Source: Deltaproteobacteria bacterium
Lineage (GTDB): Bacteria > Desulfobacterota > Dissulfuribacteria > Dissulfuribacterales > UBA3076
DNA: 29,415 nucleotides
Assembly: GCA_030605675.1 (NCBI GenBank)
Contig: JAUWHV010000032.1
Span: forward strand, 1 to 29,415
Direction of reading: 5' to 3'
Shown here: piece by piece, positions 15,527 through 23,694 of the stretch
Numbering within the stretch: the stretch's first letter is position 1
Layout of the letters: every line of letters starts with the position of its first letter
Notes under the pieces: model-generated
Databases searched by the model: none
The model's input: only the letters and a program-made list of their open reading frames with translations
What the model was told of the DNA's origin: nothing
Made by a program: the position numbers and the translations under genes

Positions 15527-17524
15527 TCATGAACACCCAATTCCTGTAATTATTTCTAAACCCAGGGCCTCTGCATCAGCCTCCTGTCCTAATCCATAGG
15601 CTGAAAAATTAATCCATCTGCCTCTATGTGCTTCCAGATGATTCGGTGCCTGTTGAATTATTTTCACATAAAGATCGAGTGCCTCTTCATATCTTCCTGT
15701 CAAGCCAAGGGCATAGCCCTCACACAGCAGTCTTTTTTCCTCCCCCCACTTCCAATTATCGCCTGCACAAATTGAAAAAAGCACTTCTCCCGCCACTTCA
15801 GTCTCACCCGTGTCAAGAAGCAGATAGACCTGCTTCAGCTTAAGCCTTGCCGAAGACGGATAAATAGATAGTGCCCTTTCAAGCAAAACAACAGCCTCCT
15901 CCCACATATTCTCATCAAGGTAACTATCGATCAACATATCAATAGACCACGGGGACCGGCCCTCAGACCAACAATGTCTTAACACCCTGTTAGCCATATC
16001 ATGTTGACCAAGACCCAAAAGCAGCTTCACACCGGCCTGCAGGAGATCTCTCCTTTCCTCAACCTGGCCGGCCAAGGCAAACAAGGCATCGTTATATAAA
16101 CAAAATCTCATCCGGGCACTCATATAACCAATCGATGTGGCAAGAGAAACATATGAGGCCAATATGTCATCATCCTTAAAAAAATCGCTTTCCCTGTCTA
16201 AAAGCCTTTCAACACCTTCTCTGTCCTCGTTCCCCAGATAGACCTTTAACAGAAGCTCTCTTCCCTTGATGTCATTTTCCAGCGCACTATGCATATCCTC
16301 AGTAACTAAAAGGCCTGCCTGATCAAAATTTTCAGTCTCTAAAAGCAACTCGATCAAATGCATAGTAATGCCCGGATTGGGCTCAACAAGTAAGAGTTCC
16401 TCATAAATGGCAATGGCTGGTGCAAAAAGCTGAAGGCGCTCATACGTGCGGGCCATAAACAGCAGACCCATTTTATTGTCAGGTTCTTCTCTCAGAAAAA
16501 CACTGAATGTCTCAAGGGCCTTGAGATAATTACGTGAGGCAAAATACAGACGCCCCGAAGTTGCCAAAAGCTGCTTATCAAGCACTTCCGGATGATCATG
16601 CCTCAAATCCTCAAGAACATTGATTGCTGACCGGACATCTCCGTCCATCAAATATAAGGAGACAAGCTCATTAACACCCCATGTAAGATTATCTGTGTGA
16701 TCTTCCATGGTATTGTCGCTGGAAAGTGCCACAAACCTCTCAAATATCTTAATGGCCTTATCTCGATCTCCAACAGCTAAAAGGGCCTTTGCATAGTTGG
16801 ACAAAAAGTCCTGATCATCTTCATATTGAGGTAGCAATTTCTGGAAGTGAGCTAAAGAACTCTTTGCTCTTTTTAGATGCAGAAGCCCACAAGCCAGATC
16901 AAACTCAAGGTCTTTTCGGTCAGGTTCAATGGCTAGAGCCTTTTGCAGATATGTTATAGACTCATTAAACTTTTTTTGGGATTCCAGGCAACGGGCAAGG
17001 CTCTCTAAGACCTTTACCAAGGTCAACTCTTCAGGGATATTCAGCAATTCATTCCTGGCAACGTGGAAATTTTCCCTCTGGAGACTAAATTCTATCACCA
17101 AATTCTTATAGATGACGGCAGCTTTATCACACTGACCCGAACAACTCAGAAGTTCTGCAAGAATGAATAATGCCTGAATATCATGGGGTCTGGCCTCCAC
17201 AACATGCTCAAGTTCAAGTATAACTTGACTTTTTTTATTTAACCGCATTAAAACTAAAGCCAGTTCCCATCTGGCTTCTATTAGACCCTGGCGATCTCTT
17301 AACAATTCTCTATAAAGGGCTACAGCACCATCCAGTTCGTTTTCTTTCACCATTTCCCTGGCTTCATCCCAGACCAGTTGCCATGAAGGAGAAACCGCCT
17401 CATGAGTTACCTGAATTCTTGCCTGCGGCATGTTATTTTGAGAAATTTTCACCAAATCCTGCCCATTGGCAGTTGATGCTAAAATGATGAGATATGAAAA
17501 AATGCCTACAAAAAGGTTCCTCAT
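15527..17524 (-). CDS. Exported tetratricopeptide-repeat protein
   Basis: The 665-residue product begins with a signal-peptide-like segment: short, positively charged, then a hydrophobic stretch ending near ASTANGQ. It is therefore probably periplasmic or membrane-associated. The rest is helical TPR-type repeats (A-x-x-x-Y/F-x-x-L-L patterns about every 34 residues), implying a protein-binding scaffold. The frame extends to 17614, but I chose ATG 17524 for three reasons: AGGA lies 6 nt upstream, the signal peptide starts there, and the longer start lies inside a likely promoter. It heads the minus-strand cluster with surface-polysaccharide genes downstream, so a role in polysaccharide assembly or export is plausible but unproven. 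Confidence 0.8.
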   Translation of the reverse strand: MRNLFVGIFSYLIILASTANGQDLVKISQNNMPQARIQVTHEAVSPSWQLVWDEAREMVKENELDGAVALYRELLRDRQGLIEARWELALVLMRLNKKSQVILELEHVVEARPHDIQALFILAELLSCSGQCDKAAVIYKNLVIEFSLQRENFHVARNELLNIPEELTLVKVLESLARCLESQKKFNESITYLQKALAIEPDRKDLEFDLACGLLHLKRAKSSLAHFQKLLPQYEDDQDFLSNYAKALLAVGDRDKAIKIFERFVALSSDNTMEDHTDNLTWGVNELVSLYLMDGDVRSAINVLEDLRHDHPEVLDKQLLATSGRLYFASRNYLKALETFSVFLREEPDNKMGLLFMARTYERLQLFAPAIAIYEELLLVEPNPGITMHLIELLLETENFDQAGLLVTEDMHSALENDIKGRELLLKVYLGNEDREGVERLLDRESDFFKDDDILASYVSLATSIGYMSARMRFCLYNDALFALAGQVEERRDLLQAGVKLLLGLGQHDMANRVLRHCWSEGRSPWSIDMLIDSYLDENMWEEAVVLLERALSIYPSSARLKLKQVYLLLDTGETEVAGEVLFSICAGDNWKWGEEKRLLCEGYALGLTGRYEEALDLYVKIIQQAPNHLEAHRGRWINFSAYGLGQEADAEALGLEIITGIGCS

Positions 17525-17585
17525 ATTAATCCTGTTATGATAGCTATGTTGAATAAGGATTGCGACAACTAAAACTGATATTATA

Positions 17586-17614
17586 ATAATATATTTTCTA
17601 AAAGGCACTTGCAA
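17586..17614 (-). promoter_or_regulatory. Sigma-70-like promoter for the minus-strand cluster
   Basis: On the minus strand TTGCAA (17614-17609) and TATTAT (17591-17586) are separated by 17 bp. Transcription would start near 17579, about 55 nt before the chosen TPR-gene start. A perfect TATAAT also occurs a few bases further on, but with poor spacing. Confidence 0.45.
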
Positions 17615-17632
17615 AATACTAGATCTTGTTCT

Positions 17633-17870
17633 AAGGGTCTGTCACAAAATAAATTGTGGTAAGTGTTCACAGGGCACCGCATCTGCTTTGTTGTCGGGCA
17701 CTTGAAGTACAGGAAGTACGTCTGCGTACCCTCCGCCTCGCATCTGCAGCACCCTGTAAACGCTTACAGTTCGGTGGATTGCGGTAAAACGGGCGTTGTA
17801 ATCCCGTGAACGGTTACAAATTGTGCGGTATTCGGCATACTTCACGACAAGTCAAAAGTAGTTTACATTT
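17633..17870. mobile_element. Degenerate insertion-element end and noncoding spacer
   Basis: TAAGGGTCTG...AAAATAAATT (17632-17655) closely matches the left end of the 68-bp element at 23605. No matching right end is visible. An imperfect inverted repeat (17659-17680 with 17746-17767, 17 of 22 positions) lies further in. A 67-codon minus-strand frame (17642-17845) spans the area but resembles no protein I recognise. This looks like a decayed mobile element. Confidence 0.4.
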
Positions 17871-17893
17871 TGTTGATCGTGTATTTTGGCAGT

Positions 17894-18005
17894 GAAACTT
17901 GAAATTGGAAACTTGAAATTGGAAATTGGACAAAATACTAAAGATGTAGATGCGTTACCTAATTTCTAATTTCCAATTTCAAGTTTTGACATCGACATTC
18001 AATTC
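17894..18005 (+). repeat. Palindromic repeat family 1, copy B
   Basis: Five 7-bp units run in tandem (GAAACTT, GAAATTG, GAAACTT, GAAATTG, GAAATTG; 17894-17928). A unique core follows, then an inverted arm (17960-17987) built of the complementary units. The 36-nt core at 17940-17975 matches copy A at 34 of 36 positions in inverted orientation. The two copies bracket about 4 kb containing the epimerase and the TPR genes. Confidence 0.85.
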
Positions 18006-18011
18006 AATAAT
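17986..18011 (+). promoter_or_regulatory. Weak promoter candidate for the rpoZ cluster
   Basis: A perfect TTGACA (17986-17991) lies at the end of repeat copy B. The best -10-like hexamer, AATAAT (18006-18011), is only 14 bp away, shorter than ideal. No better promoter is visible before rpoZ. Confidence 0.25.
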
Positions 18012-18039
18012 GCATGTTTTTTAAAGGAAGTGTAAATTG

Positions 18040-18093
18040 ATGAATGAAGGATACCCTATTTTTTTACTGGAGAATATACAATGGCGAGAATAA
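18040..18093 (+). CDS. Possible 17-codon leader ORF overlapping the rpoZ start
   Basis: An ATG at 18040 preceded by AAGGAAG (9 nt spacing) opens a 17-codon frame (MNEGYPIFLLENIQWRE) that stops at 18091-18093, overlapping the rpoZ start by 13 nt. The good ribosome binding site and the overlap suggest translational coupling or a regulatory leader peptide. It may also be chance. Confidence 0.35.
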   Translation: MNEGYPIFLLENIQWRE

Positions 18094-18344
18094 CAATAGA
18101 AGACTGCCTGGAAAATTTGCCTAACCGTTTTGCATTAGTACACCTTGCGATCGAGAGGGTAAAGCAATTGCGCAAGGGCGCACAGCCCCTGGTCAAATGC
18201 AAAAACAGAGAAATAGTCCAGGCATTGAGAGAAATTGCCCAAGACAAAGTAAAATTTGAAAATCTGGAAGAATTGGCCAGAGAGGCAGAAGAGCAACGAA
18301 TTTTCCAAGCATTACAGACAGATACCAACCAGGCAGAAGGTTGA
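18081..18344 (+). CDS. rpoZ: RNA polymerase omega subunit
   Basis: This is the small subunit that helps fold and retain the beta-prime subunit of RNA polymerase and, in proteobacteria, forms part of a ppGpp site. The 87-residue protein begins MARITIEDCLENLPNRFALVHLA, the standard omega opening, followed by the R-VKQLRKGAQPLV segment and the helical KNREIVQALREIA. GGAG lies 8 nt before the ATG. It leads a plus-strand cluster with dnaJ, moaC and dksA. DksA and omega both take part in ppGpp responses, so their proximity may be meaningful. Confidence 0.96.
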   Translation: MARITIEDCLENLPNRFALVHLAIERVKQLRKGAQPLVKCKNREIVQALREIAQDKVKFENLEELAREAEEQRIFQALQTDTNQAEG

Positions 18345-18369
18345 AAAAGACCGCTTTTAGGCATTATCA

Positions 18370-19509
18370 ATGAAAAAAGACTACTACGAGATTTTGGGGG
18401 TCTCCCGAGACTGCTCATCTGAAGAACTAAAGAAGGCCTACCGGAAACTGGCCTTAAAATATCATCCTGATAAAAATCAGGGTGATAAAGACGCAGAGGA
18501 ACACTTCAAGGAGGCGGCAGAGGCATATGAAGTGCTCAGAGATCCTCAGAAAAGGCAGACCTATGACCTTTACGGTCACGAAGGAATAGCAGGGACAGGC
18601 TTCAGAGGTTTTTCCGGACCACAAGACATATTTAGTAGTTTTGGCGACCTGTTTGAAGACCTGTTTGGTTTCTCTGCTACTCACCGAAGACATGGCGCAT
18701 CCATGGGGCCGGAGGCTGGGGCGGATCTGAGATACAACCTTGAGGTTCCCCTTGAAGATGCTGCCAGAGGCACGGAGACTGAAATCGAGATAGTTCGTCT
18801 TGAATCCTGTTCCGTCTGCAATGGAACAGGTATGGCCTCTGGGAGCCATCCTGCTACCTGTCCTACTTGCCAGGGAAGAGGCCAAATAATAAGGTCAGAA
18901 GGCTTCTTCAGGATCTCATCTACTTGTCCACACTGTTCCGGAACCGGAACGATTATCACAAACCCCTGCAAGACCTGCCAAGGTAAAGGCAGGGTCCGGG
19001 AACGACACAAGGTAAGGGTACGTATTCCTGCAGGTGTAGATACAGGCTCGAGATTGCGCCTGAGGAAGGAGGGTGAAGCCGGTCTCAGGGATGGGCCCAG
19101 GGGAGATCTCTACATAGTAATCCACGTAAAACCCCACGACCTTTTCAAACGTCATGGCAATGACATATATTTTTTACTTCCTGTTTCTATTGTCCAGGCA
19201 GCCATGGGAGACGAAATTGAAGTATCCACACTGGATGGACCCCGCAACTTAAAAATTCCGGCAGGAACCCAGGCAGGAGAACACTTCAGGCTGAAAGGAC
19301 TTGGTATTCCTGATCTTAGAGGATTTGGAGCCGGGGATCAGATAATTGAAGTTGCTGTTGTAACACCAACCAAGTTGACAGAGCGCCAATGTGCCCTGCT
19401 TCAAGAATTCGCTGATATTGAAAAAGAAAAAAAAGAAGGCGGCTTCTTTCGTAAACTGTTTAGACGATCCGAAGCACATGGACACTCCAGTCAGGAGAGG
19501 ACATTTTGA
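18370..19509 (+). CDS. dnaJ: DnaJ co-chaperone
   Basis: DnaJ delivers unfolded proteins to DnaK and stimulates its ATPase. The 379-residue protein is a complete type I J-protein: a J domain with HPD at 32-34, a Gly/Phe-rich linker (about 75-105), four zinc-finger CxxCxGxG repeats (C147/C150, C164/C167, C186/C189, C200/C203) and the C-terminal substrate-binding domains. The gene lies 25 bp after rpoZ, away from any dnaK or grpE in the window. It ends in a poly-lysine/glutamate stretch and a basic tail. Its stop codon overlaps the moaC start (TTGA). Confidence 0.96.
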   Translation: MKKDYYEILGVSRDCSSEELKKAYRKLALKYHPDKNQGDKDAEEHFKEAAEAYEVLRDPQKRQTYDLYGHEGIAGTGFRGFSGPQDIFSSFGDLFEDLFGFSATHRRHGASMGPEAGADLRYNLEVPLEDAARGTETEIEIVRLESCSVCNGTGMASGSHPATCPTCQGRGQIIRSEGFFRISSTCPHCSGTGTIITNPCKTCQGKGRVRERHKVRVRIPAGVDTGSRLRLRKEGEAGLRDGPRGDLYIVIHVKPHDLFKRHGNDIYFLLPVSIVQAAMGDEIEVSTLDGPRNLKIPAGTQAGEHFRLKGLGIPDLRGFGAGDQIIEVAVVTPTKLTERQCALLQEFADIEKEKKEGGFFRKLFRRSEAHGHSSQERTF

Positions 19510-20000
19510 GCAAGGATTCCTTTTCTCATCTGAACAAGAATGGGCAGGCCCACATGGTGGACGTAAGCTCAAAACCTATGACCCAAAGGGAAGCGGCTGC
19601 TTCAGGACGGGTAATAATAGGACCTGATGCCTTTAATCTTCTTGTTGACAGTAAGACCTCAAAAGGTGATGTTCTGGCTGTAGCCAGGATAGCTGGGATC
19701 ATGGCCGCCAAAAAAGTGGAAAACTTGATTCCACTTTGTCATCCTCTAACTTTGCAACAAGTAGAGATCGACTTCTTTCTAAACCCTGAAAAAAATGCCA
19801 TAGAAATTTTGGCACGAGCAAAGGCAAAAGGCTCGACCGGCGTAGAAATGGAAGCCCTAACCGCAGTTTCGGTTGCGGCTCTGACCATTTACGATATGTG
19901 CAAGTCAGCAGAGAAAAATATAATTATTGAAAAAGTGCAATTGGATTATAAAACCGGTGGAAAAAGCAAAACCTGGAAAAGAAAGTTCTTAGGAGAATAG
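19506..20000 (+). CDS. moaC: Cyclic pyranopterin monophosphate synthase
   Basis: MoaC converts the MoaA product into cyclic pyranopterin monophosphate, the first stable intermediate of molybdenum cofactor synthesis. The 164-residue protein has the family sequence HMVDVSSKPMTQREA, the IPLCHPLTL active-site segment and GVEMEALTAVSVAALTIYDMCK. The start is a TTG at 19506 overlapping the dnaJ stop, with AGGAGAGG upstream. The other moa and moe genes are not in the window. It is followed by dksA after 4 bp. Confidence 0.96.
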   Translation: MSKDSFSHLNKNGQAHMVDVSSKPMTQREAAASGRVIIGPDAFNLLVDSKTSKGDVLAVARIAGIMAAKKVENLIPLCHPLTLQQVEIDFFLNPEKNAIEILARAKAKGSTGVEMEALTAVSVAALTIYDMCKSAEKNIIIEKVQLDYKTGGKSKTWKRKFLGE

Positions 20001-20004
20001 TAGC

Positions 20005-20367
20005 ATGGAACAGGCCCAACTGGAATATTTTCGCAGCCTACTCCAGAAAAAACTCGATGATCTTTTAGGGGAAGCGGACAAGACCCTGGAAGAGATGACT
20101 GACATGAACGACCACTTTCCTGACCCAACAGATCGGGCGTCCGTAGAATCTGATCGTAGTTTTGAGCTACGCATCAGAGATAGGGAGAGAAAGCTCATAA
20201 AAAAGATCAATAAGGCCGTAGAGAGGATCGAACAAGGGACTTATGGCATATGTGAAGATTGTGGTGAAGAAATAGGGACTAAGCGCCTAACGGCCAGACC
20301 TGTCACAACCCGTTGCATTGAGTGCAAGTCCAAGCAAGAAAGGGAGGAAAAGGCCAGAGGCATATAA
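20005..20367 (+). CDS. dksA: RNA polymerase-binding transcription factor DksA
   Basis: DksA enters the RNA polymerase secondary channel and, with ppGpp, lowers rRNA promoter activity and raises amino-acid promoter activity. The 120-residue protein has the coiled-coil tip motif DPTDRA (D40, D43, A45) required for activity, and a four-cysteine zinc site (C83, C86, C104, C107). AGGAG lies 9 nt before the ATG. The stop codon shares one base with the start of the GH57 gene (TAATG). Confidence 0.95.
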   Translation: MEQAQLEYFRSLLQKKLDDLLGEADKTLEEMTDMNDHFPDPTDRASVESDRSFELRIRDRERKLIKKINKAVERIEQGTYGICEDCGEEIGTKRLTARPVTTRCIECKSKQEREEKARGI

Positions 20368-22538
20368 TGCTGCAATTATATATTGCCTTCCTTTGGCATA
20401 TGCATCAACCTCTGTACCTTGACCCGATAAAGGATCGCTTTGCGATGCCCTGGGTCAGGCTCCATGCCGTCAAGGCTTACTCTGACATGATAGCGTGTCT
20501 GGACTCCAGGCCTGAGGCAAAGGTAACTTTTAACCTTGTTCCATCCCTTCTTCTCCAAATCCAGTCTTATATACAGGGCAAAACCGACGACTTCCTGGAA
20601 TTGAGCCGTCGCCCTGCCATCGAGCTCTCCCCTTCAGACCAGGAGTTCATCCTGACACATTTTTTCAGCTGCCAATGGCCCACTATGGTAGAACCCTATA
20701 AGAGGTACCTGCAACTGCTGGAGCTGCGAGGAAGGGACTTTGGTCCATCTTATACCTCCCAAGTAAGAAAAAGGTTCTCAACTCAGGACTATTTAGACCT
20801 TCAGGTCTGGTTTAATCTCGCATGGATCGGCTTTTCCTCAAGGAATCACCCCTTGATAAGCTCTCTTTTTCAAAAAGGACAGTTGTTCAGCGAAGAAGAA
20901 AAGATGGATCTCCTGGACTTCCATCTTGAGCTCATGAAAGGACTCATTTTCCGTTATAGTTCAAAATGGATCGAAGGACAAATAGAGATCAGTACCAGCC
21001 CATTCTATCATCCTATTCTCCCCCTGCTTATCGATACGGATTTCGGGAAAAGGCCAAGGCCGGAGACCAAACTCCCTTTGCAATTTACTTACCCGGAAGA
21101 CGCCGGAACACAACTGGATAGAGCCAGGTGCTATTGTAAAGAGGTTTTAGGAAAGACCCCTGTAGGACTCTGGCCATCAGAGGGCTCCGTTGCCCCTGAG
21201 CTTATCCCTCTTATTGAAGAAGCCGGGTTTTCCTGGACGGCAACAGACGAAGCCATCCTATACAATTCACTTGAGAGAATCGAATCTCAGAGTCTTTTTC
21301 AGCCTTATAGAGTGGAAATAAATGGCTGCGGCACAGACATGGTCTTTCGGCACCATAAGCTTTCAGACCTAATAGGTTTTGTTTATCAGAAAAACCATCC
21401 TCAGGCCGCAATCACTGACTTTGTCTCCAGGCTAAAGGAAATCTGTAACAGCCTTCAGGGAATGGATCGTTCCCCTTTTGTTGCTATAATTCTGGATGGA
21501 GAAAATCCATGGGAGTATTACCAGGACGGCGGCGAATCCTTCTTGACAGGCCTATATGATGCAATTATCAAAGAACCAATGCTTGAACTTGTGACCATTG
21601 GTCAATATTTGGAAGACCATCCACCGACAAGTACCTTGCCATGGCTATATACAGGCTCTTGGATAAACCATGATTTCGGCATCTGGATCGGTGGGCAGGA
21701 CGAAAACCAGGCATGGGAAACCCTCGGTCGTGCAAGAAAGGCCATCGACAATGCCAGAAAACAGGAAGGCATAACTGAAGAGGCCGTGAATGTGGCCATG
21801 GAATCTATTTTTGCTGCTGAAGGCAGTGACTGGTTCTGGTGGTATGGAGACCAATTTGAGACTGATTATGCCTATGGATTTGACCACCTCTTCCGGACTC
21901 ATCTCAAAAAGGCCTATAATAGCCTTAATATGACAGTTCCTGATGAACTGTTAAGTCCGATCAGGATTCCAAAACCAGCAATACCTACTACTGAACCTAC
22001 ATATTTTATACATCCCCAAATTGATGGACTTCTGAGCTACTATTGGGAGTGGAAAGGTGCAGGATCACTGACCCTGGGAAGCCAAGGGGGGGCCATGCAT
22101 TCCGGGGCGAGTTCGTTGGCTAAGATTGCCTATGGCTTTGATCTTGAGTCTCTTTATCTGAGGATAGATCCCAGAGAAAAGAGCTTTGATGCCTGGAAGC
22201 CGGATCTCAGCATCAGGATTACAATCTCTTCTAAGGCTATAATAACTATCGAACTGATCCCCAGCCGGTTTATAGTAGACCCGCTTAATGAAAAATTCAG
22301 GGTTTTAAAAAATGGAAAAACTCTTGTTTCCCGCGAAACAGGTGTAAAGTGCGCTGTGAACGAGCTGGCAGAGGTGGCAATACCTTTTGTACTTCTGGAC
22401 TCCAACCCCAAAGATAAATTAACCTTTTATGTTGAAACAATAGGAAATAAATTGGTGAGAGATAGATGGCCTCAGGAGGGCTACATAGTGCTCCACGCGC
22501 CTGACGAAGACTTTGAACGCAGGCTCTGGCTGGTTTGA
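20367..22538 (+). CDS. Glycoside hydrolase family 57 (alpha-glucan-active)
   Basis: This is a retaining alpha-glycosidase or transglycosidase of 723 residues, probably cytoplasmic since no signal peptide is seen. GH57 motifs are visible: HMHQPLY at the N-terminus, GLWPSEGSV with the nucleophile candidate E272, and AIILDGENPWEYY with the acid/base candidate D377. A beta-rich C-terminal region (about 560-723) follows the barrel. ATG 20367 is preferred over the upstream frame because it couples to the dksA stop (TAATG) and starts at the conserved LQLYIAFLWHMHQP. With galT directly downstream, a role in glycogen or other alpha-glucan turnover is likely. Amylase, glucanotransferase and branching activities cannot be told apart from sequence alone. 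Confidence 0.9.
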   Translation: MLQLYIAFLWHMHQPLYLDPIKDRFAMPWVRLHAVKAYSDMIACLDSRPEAKVTFNLVPSLLLQIQSYIQGKTDDFLELSRRPAIELSPSDQEFILTHFFSCQWPTMVEPYKRYLQLLELRGRDFGPSYTSQVRKRFSTQDYLDLQVWFNLAWIGFSSRNHPLISSLFQKGQLFSEEEKMDLLDFHLELMKGLIFRYSSKWIEGQIEISTSPFYHPILPLLIDTDFGKRPRPETKLPLQFTYPEDAGTQLDRARCYCKEVLGKTPVGLWPSEGSVAPELIPLIEEAGFSWTATDEAILYNSLERIESQSLFQPYRVEINGCGTDMVFRHHKLSDLIGFVYQKNHPQAAITDFVSRLKEICNSLQGMDRSPFVAIILDGENPWEYYQDGGESFLTGLYDAIIKEPMLELVTIGQYLEDHPPTSTLPWLYTGSWINHDFGIWIGGQDENQAWETLGRARKAIDNARKQEGITEEAVNVAMESIFAAEGSDWFWWYGDQFETDYAYGFDHLFRTHLKKAYNSLNMTVPDELLSPIRIPKPAIPTTEPTYFIHPQIDGLLSYYWEWKGAGSLTLGSQGGAMHSGASSLAKIAYGFDLESLYLRIDPREKSFDAWKPDLSIRITISSKAIITIELIPSRFIVDPLNEKFRVLKNGKTLVSRETGVKCAVNELAEVAIPFVLLDSNPKDKLTFYVETIGNKLVRDRWPQEGYIVLHAPDEDFERRLWLV

Positions 22539-22548
22539 GGGATTCCAA

Positions 22549-23550
22549 ATGCCCGAACTACGCAGGGATACAATCATAGGCCGATGGGTTATTATTGCCA
22601 AGGAAAGAGGAAAGCGCCCATACGACTTTGTCATTGAAAAAGACAAGACCGGGGGCGGGTTCTGTCCTTTATGCCCTGGAAATGAACATACAACTCCGCC
22701 GGAAGTCCTGGCCTATGGACGGCCGAACCATTCACCCAATGGACCCGGATGGACCCTCAGGGTAGTTCCGAACAAATTTCCCGCGCTGGTTATAGAAGGA
22801 GATCTGGACAAACGGGGCGAAGGTATTTACGATAAAATGAATGGCATTGGTGCTCATGAAGTTATTATAGATACCCCCATGCACGATGAAACCATCCCCA
22901 TGATGTCTCATGGACAGCTTATCCAGACTTTTTGGGCCTACAGGGACCGGATGGTGGATTTGGCACAGGATTCCCGCTTTCGCTATATAATTGTTTTCAA
23001 GAATTTCGGCCGGGCTGCAGGTGCCTCTCTAGAACATTCACATTCCCAGCTTATTGCTCTTCCTATCGTACCTCACCGGATACAGGAAGAGATCCAAAGC
23101 TCTTTGCACTATTACGAATTTAAGGAACGCTGTATCTTTTGTGACATCATTCGTCAGGAAAAATCCCAAGGCATAAGAATAGTATGTGAAAATAATGATT
23201 TTATCACAATCTGCCCCTTTGCGCCCCGTTCGCCTTTTGAGATGTGGCTGATGCCTAGAAGACACCAATCTTCTTATATTACTATGGACGACAATCAATT
23301 CCACTCATTGACAGACCTTTTTCTGGAGACAATGCGGCGCCTCGACAAAGCCCTTCCCAGGGTCCCTTACAATTATATGTTGCACACGGCTCCGCCACGT
23401 AGTCCTTTCCTGGAACACTATCACTGGCATATAGAGATAATGCCTAAACTGACCATGGTAGCAGGATTTGAATGGGGTACCGGATTTTATATCAACCCTA
23501 CCCCGCCTGAAGAATCCGCACAGTTTCTCAGAGAAATTAATTTAGATTAA
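22549..23550 (+). CDS. galT: Galactose-1-phosphate uridylyltransferase family protein
   Basis: This is a HIT-superfamily nucleotidyltransferase of 333 residues. The active site HSHSQ (H163-Q167) is present, with the later HWHIE motif. Metal-binding CxxC pairs are seen at C39/C42 and in ERCIFCDI. The ATG at 22549 is chosen over the in-frame ATG at 22513 because GAGGG overlapping the GH57 stop lies 8 nt upstream and the family start MPELRRDTIIGRWVIIA begins there. No galK, galE or galactosidase is nearby. In this setting the protein may instead move UMP or AMP onto glucose-1-phosphate for glucan metabolism; that is an inference. Confidence 0.92.
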   Translation: MPELRRDTIIGRWVIIAKERGKRPYDFVIEKDKTGGGFCPLCPGNEHTTPPEVLAYGRPNHSPNGPGWTLRVVPNKFPALVIEGDLDKRGEGIYDKMNGIGAHEVIIDTPMHDETIPMMSHGQLIQTFWAYRDRMVDLAQDSRFRYIIVFKNFGRAAGASLEHSHSQLIALPIVPHRIQEEIQSSLHYYEFKERCIFCDIIRQEKSQGIRIVCENNDFITICPFAPRSPFEMWLMPRRHQSSYITMDDNQFHSLTDLFLETMRRLDKALPRVPYNYMLHTAPPRSPFLEHYHWHIEIMPKLTMVAGFEWGTGFYINPTPPEESAQFLREINLD

Positions 23551-23604
23551 TGAGGTTCCACTGTATGGATCAAGCCATTTGCTGTATATAAGTATTAATA
23601 GTAA

Positions 23605-23672
23605 GGGCCTGGTAAAAAATAAATTAGTAGAATTCGGGATGCGAAAATGCCAAGTTATTTTTTTCCCGGCCC
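23605..23672. mobile_element. 68-bp MITE-like element with terminal inverted repeats
   Basis: The left arm (23605-23622) and right arm (23655-23672) pair over 18 positions with two mismatches, starting GGGCC and ending GGCCC. TAA flanks both sides (23602-23604 and 23673-23675), a plausible 3-bp target duplication of the kind seen with some IS5-group elements. The left end resembles the sequence at 17635. It has no coding capacity. It sits between galT and the receiver gene, so it could also act as a transcript-ending hairpin. Confidence 0.6.
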
Positions 23673-23694
23673 TAAACAGCCAGGAAGGTGATCT

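Noticed and set aside
15520..15530. TGA in the TPR gene as a selenocysteine codon
   Set aside because: No stable stem with a typical bacterial SECIS loop follows the TGA, and TPR proteins are not known selenoproteins.
17642..17845. 67-codon minus-strand frame as a gene
   Set aside because: No recognisable domain and no good ribosome binding site; it lies in a region that looks like a decayed mobile element.
17894..18005. CRISPR array
   Set aside because: The repeated units are 7-8 bp with no spacers, and no cas genes are present.
23551..23694. Sigma-54 promoter before the receiver gene
   Set aside because: No GG-N10-GC element with a convincing TGGCAC/TTGC match was found; the only similar sequences lie inside coding regions.
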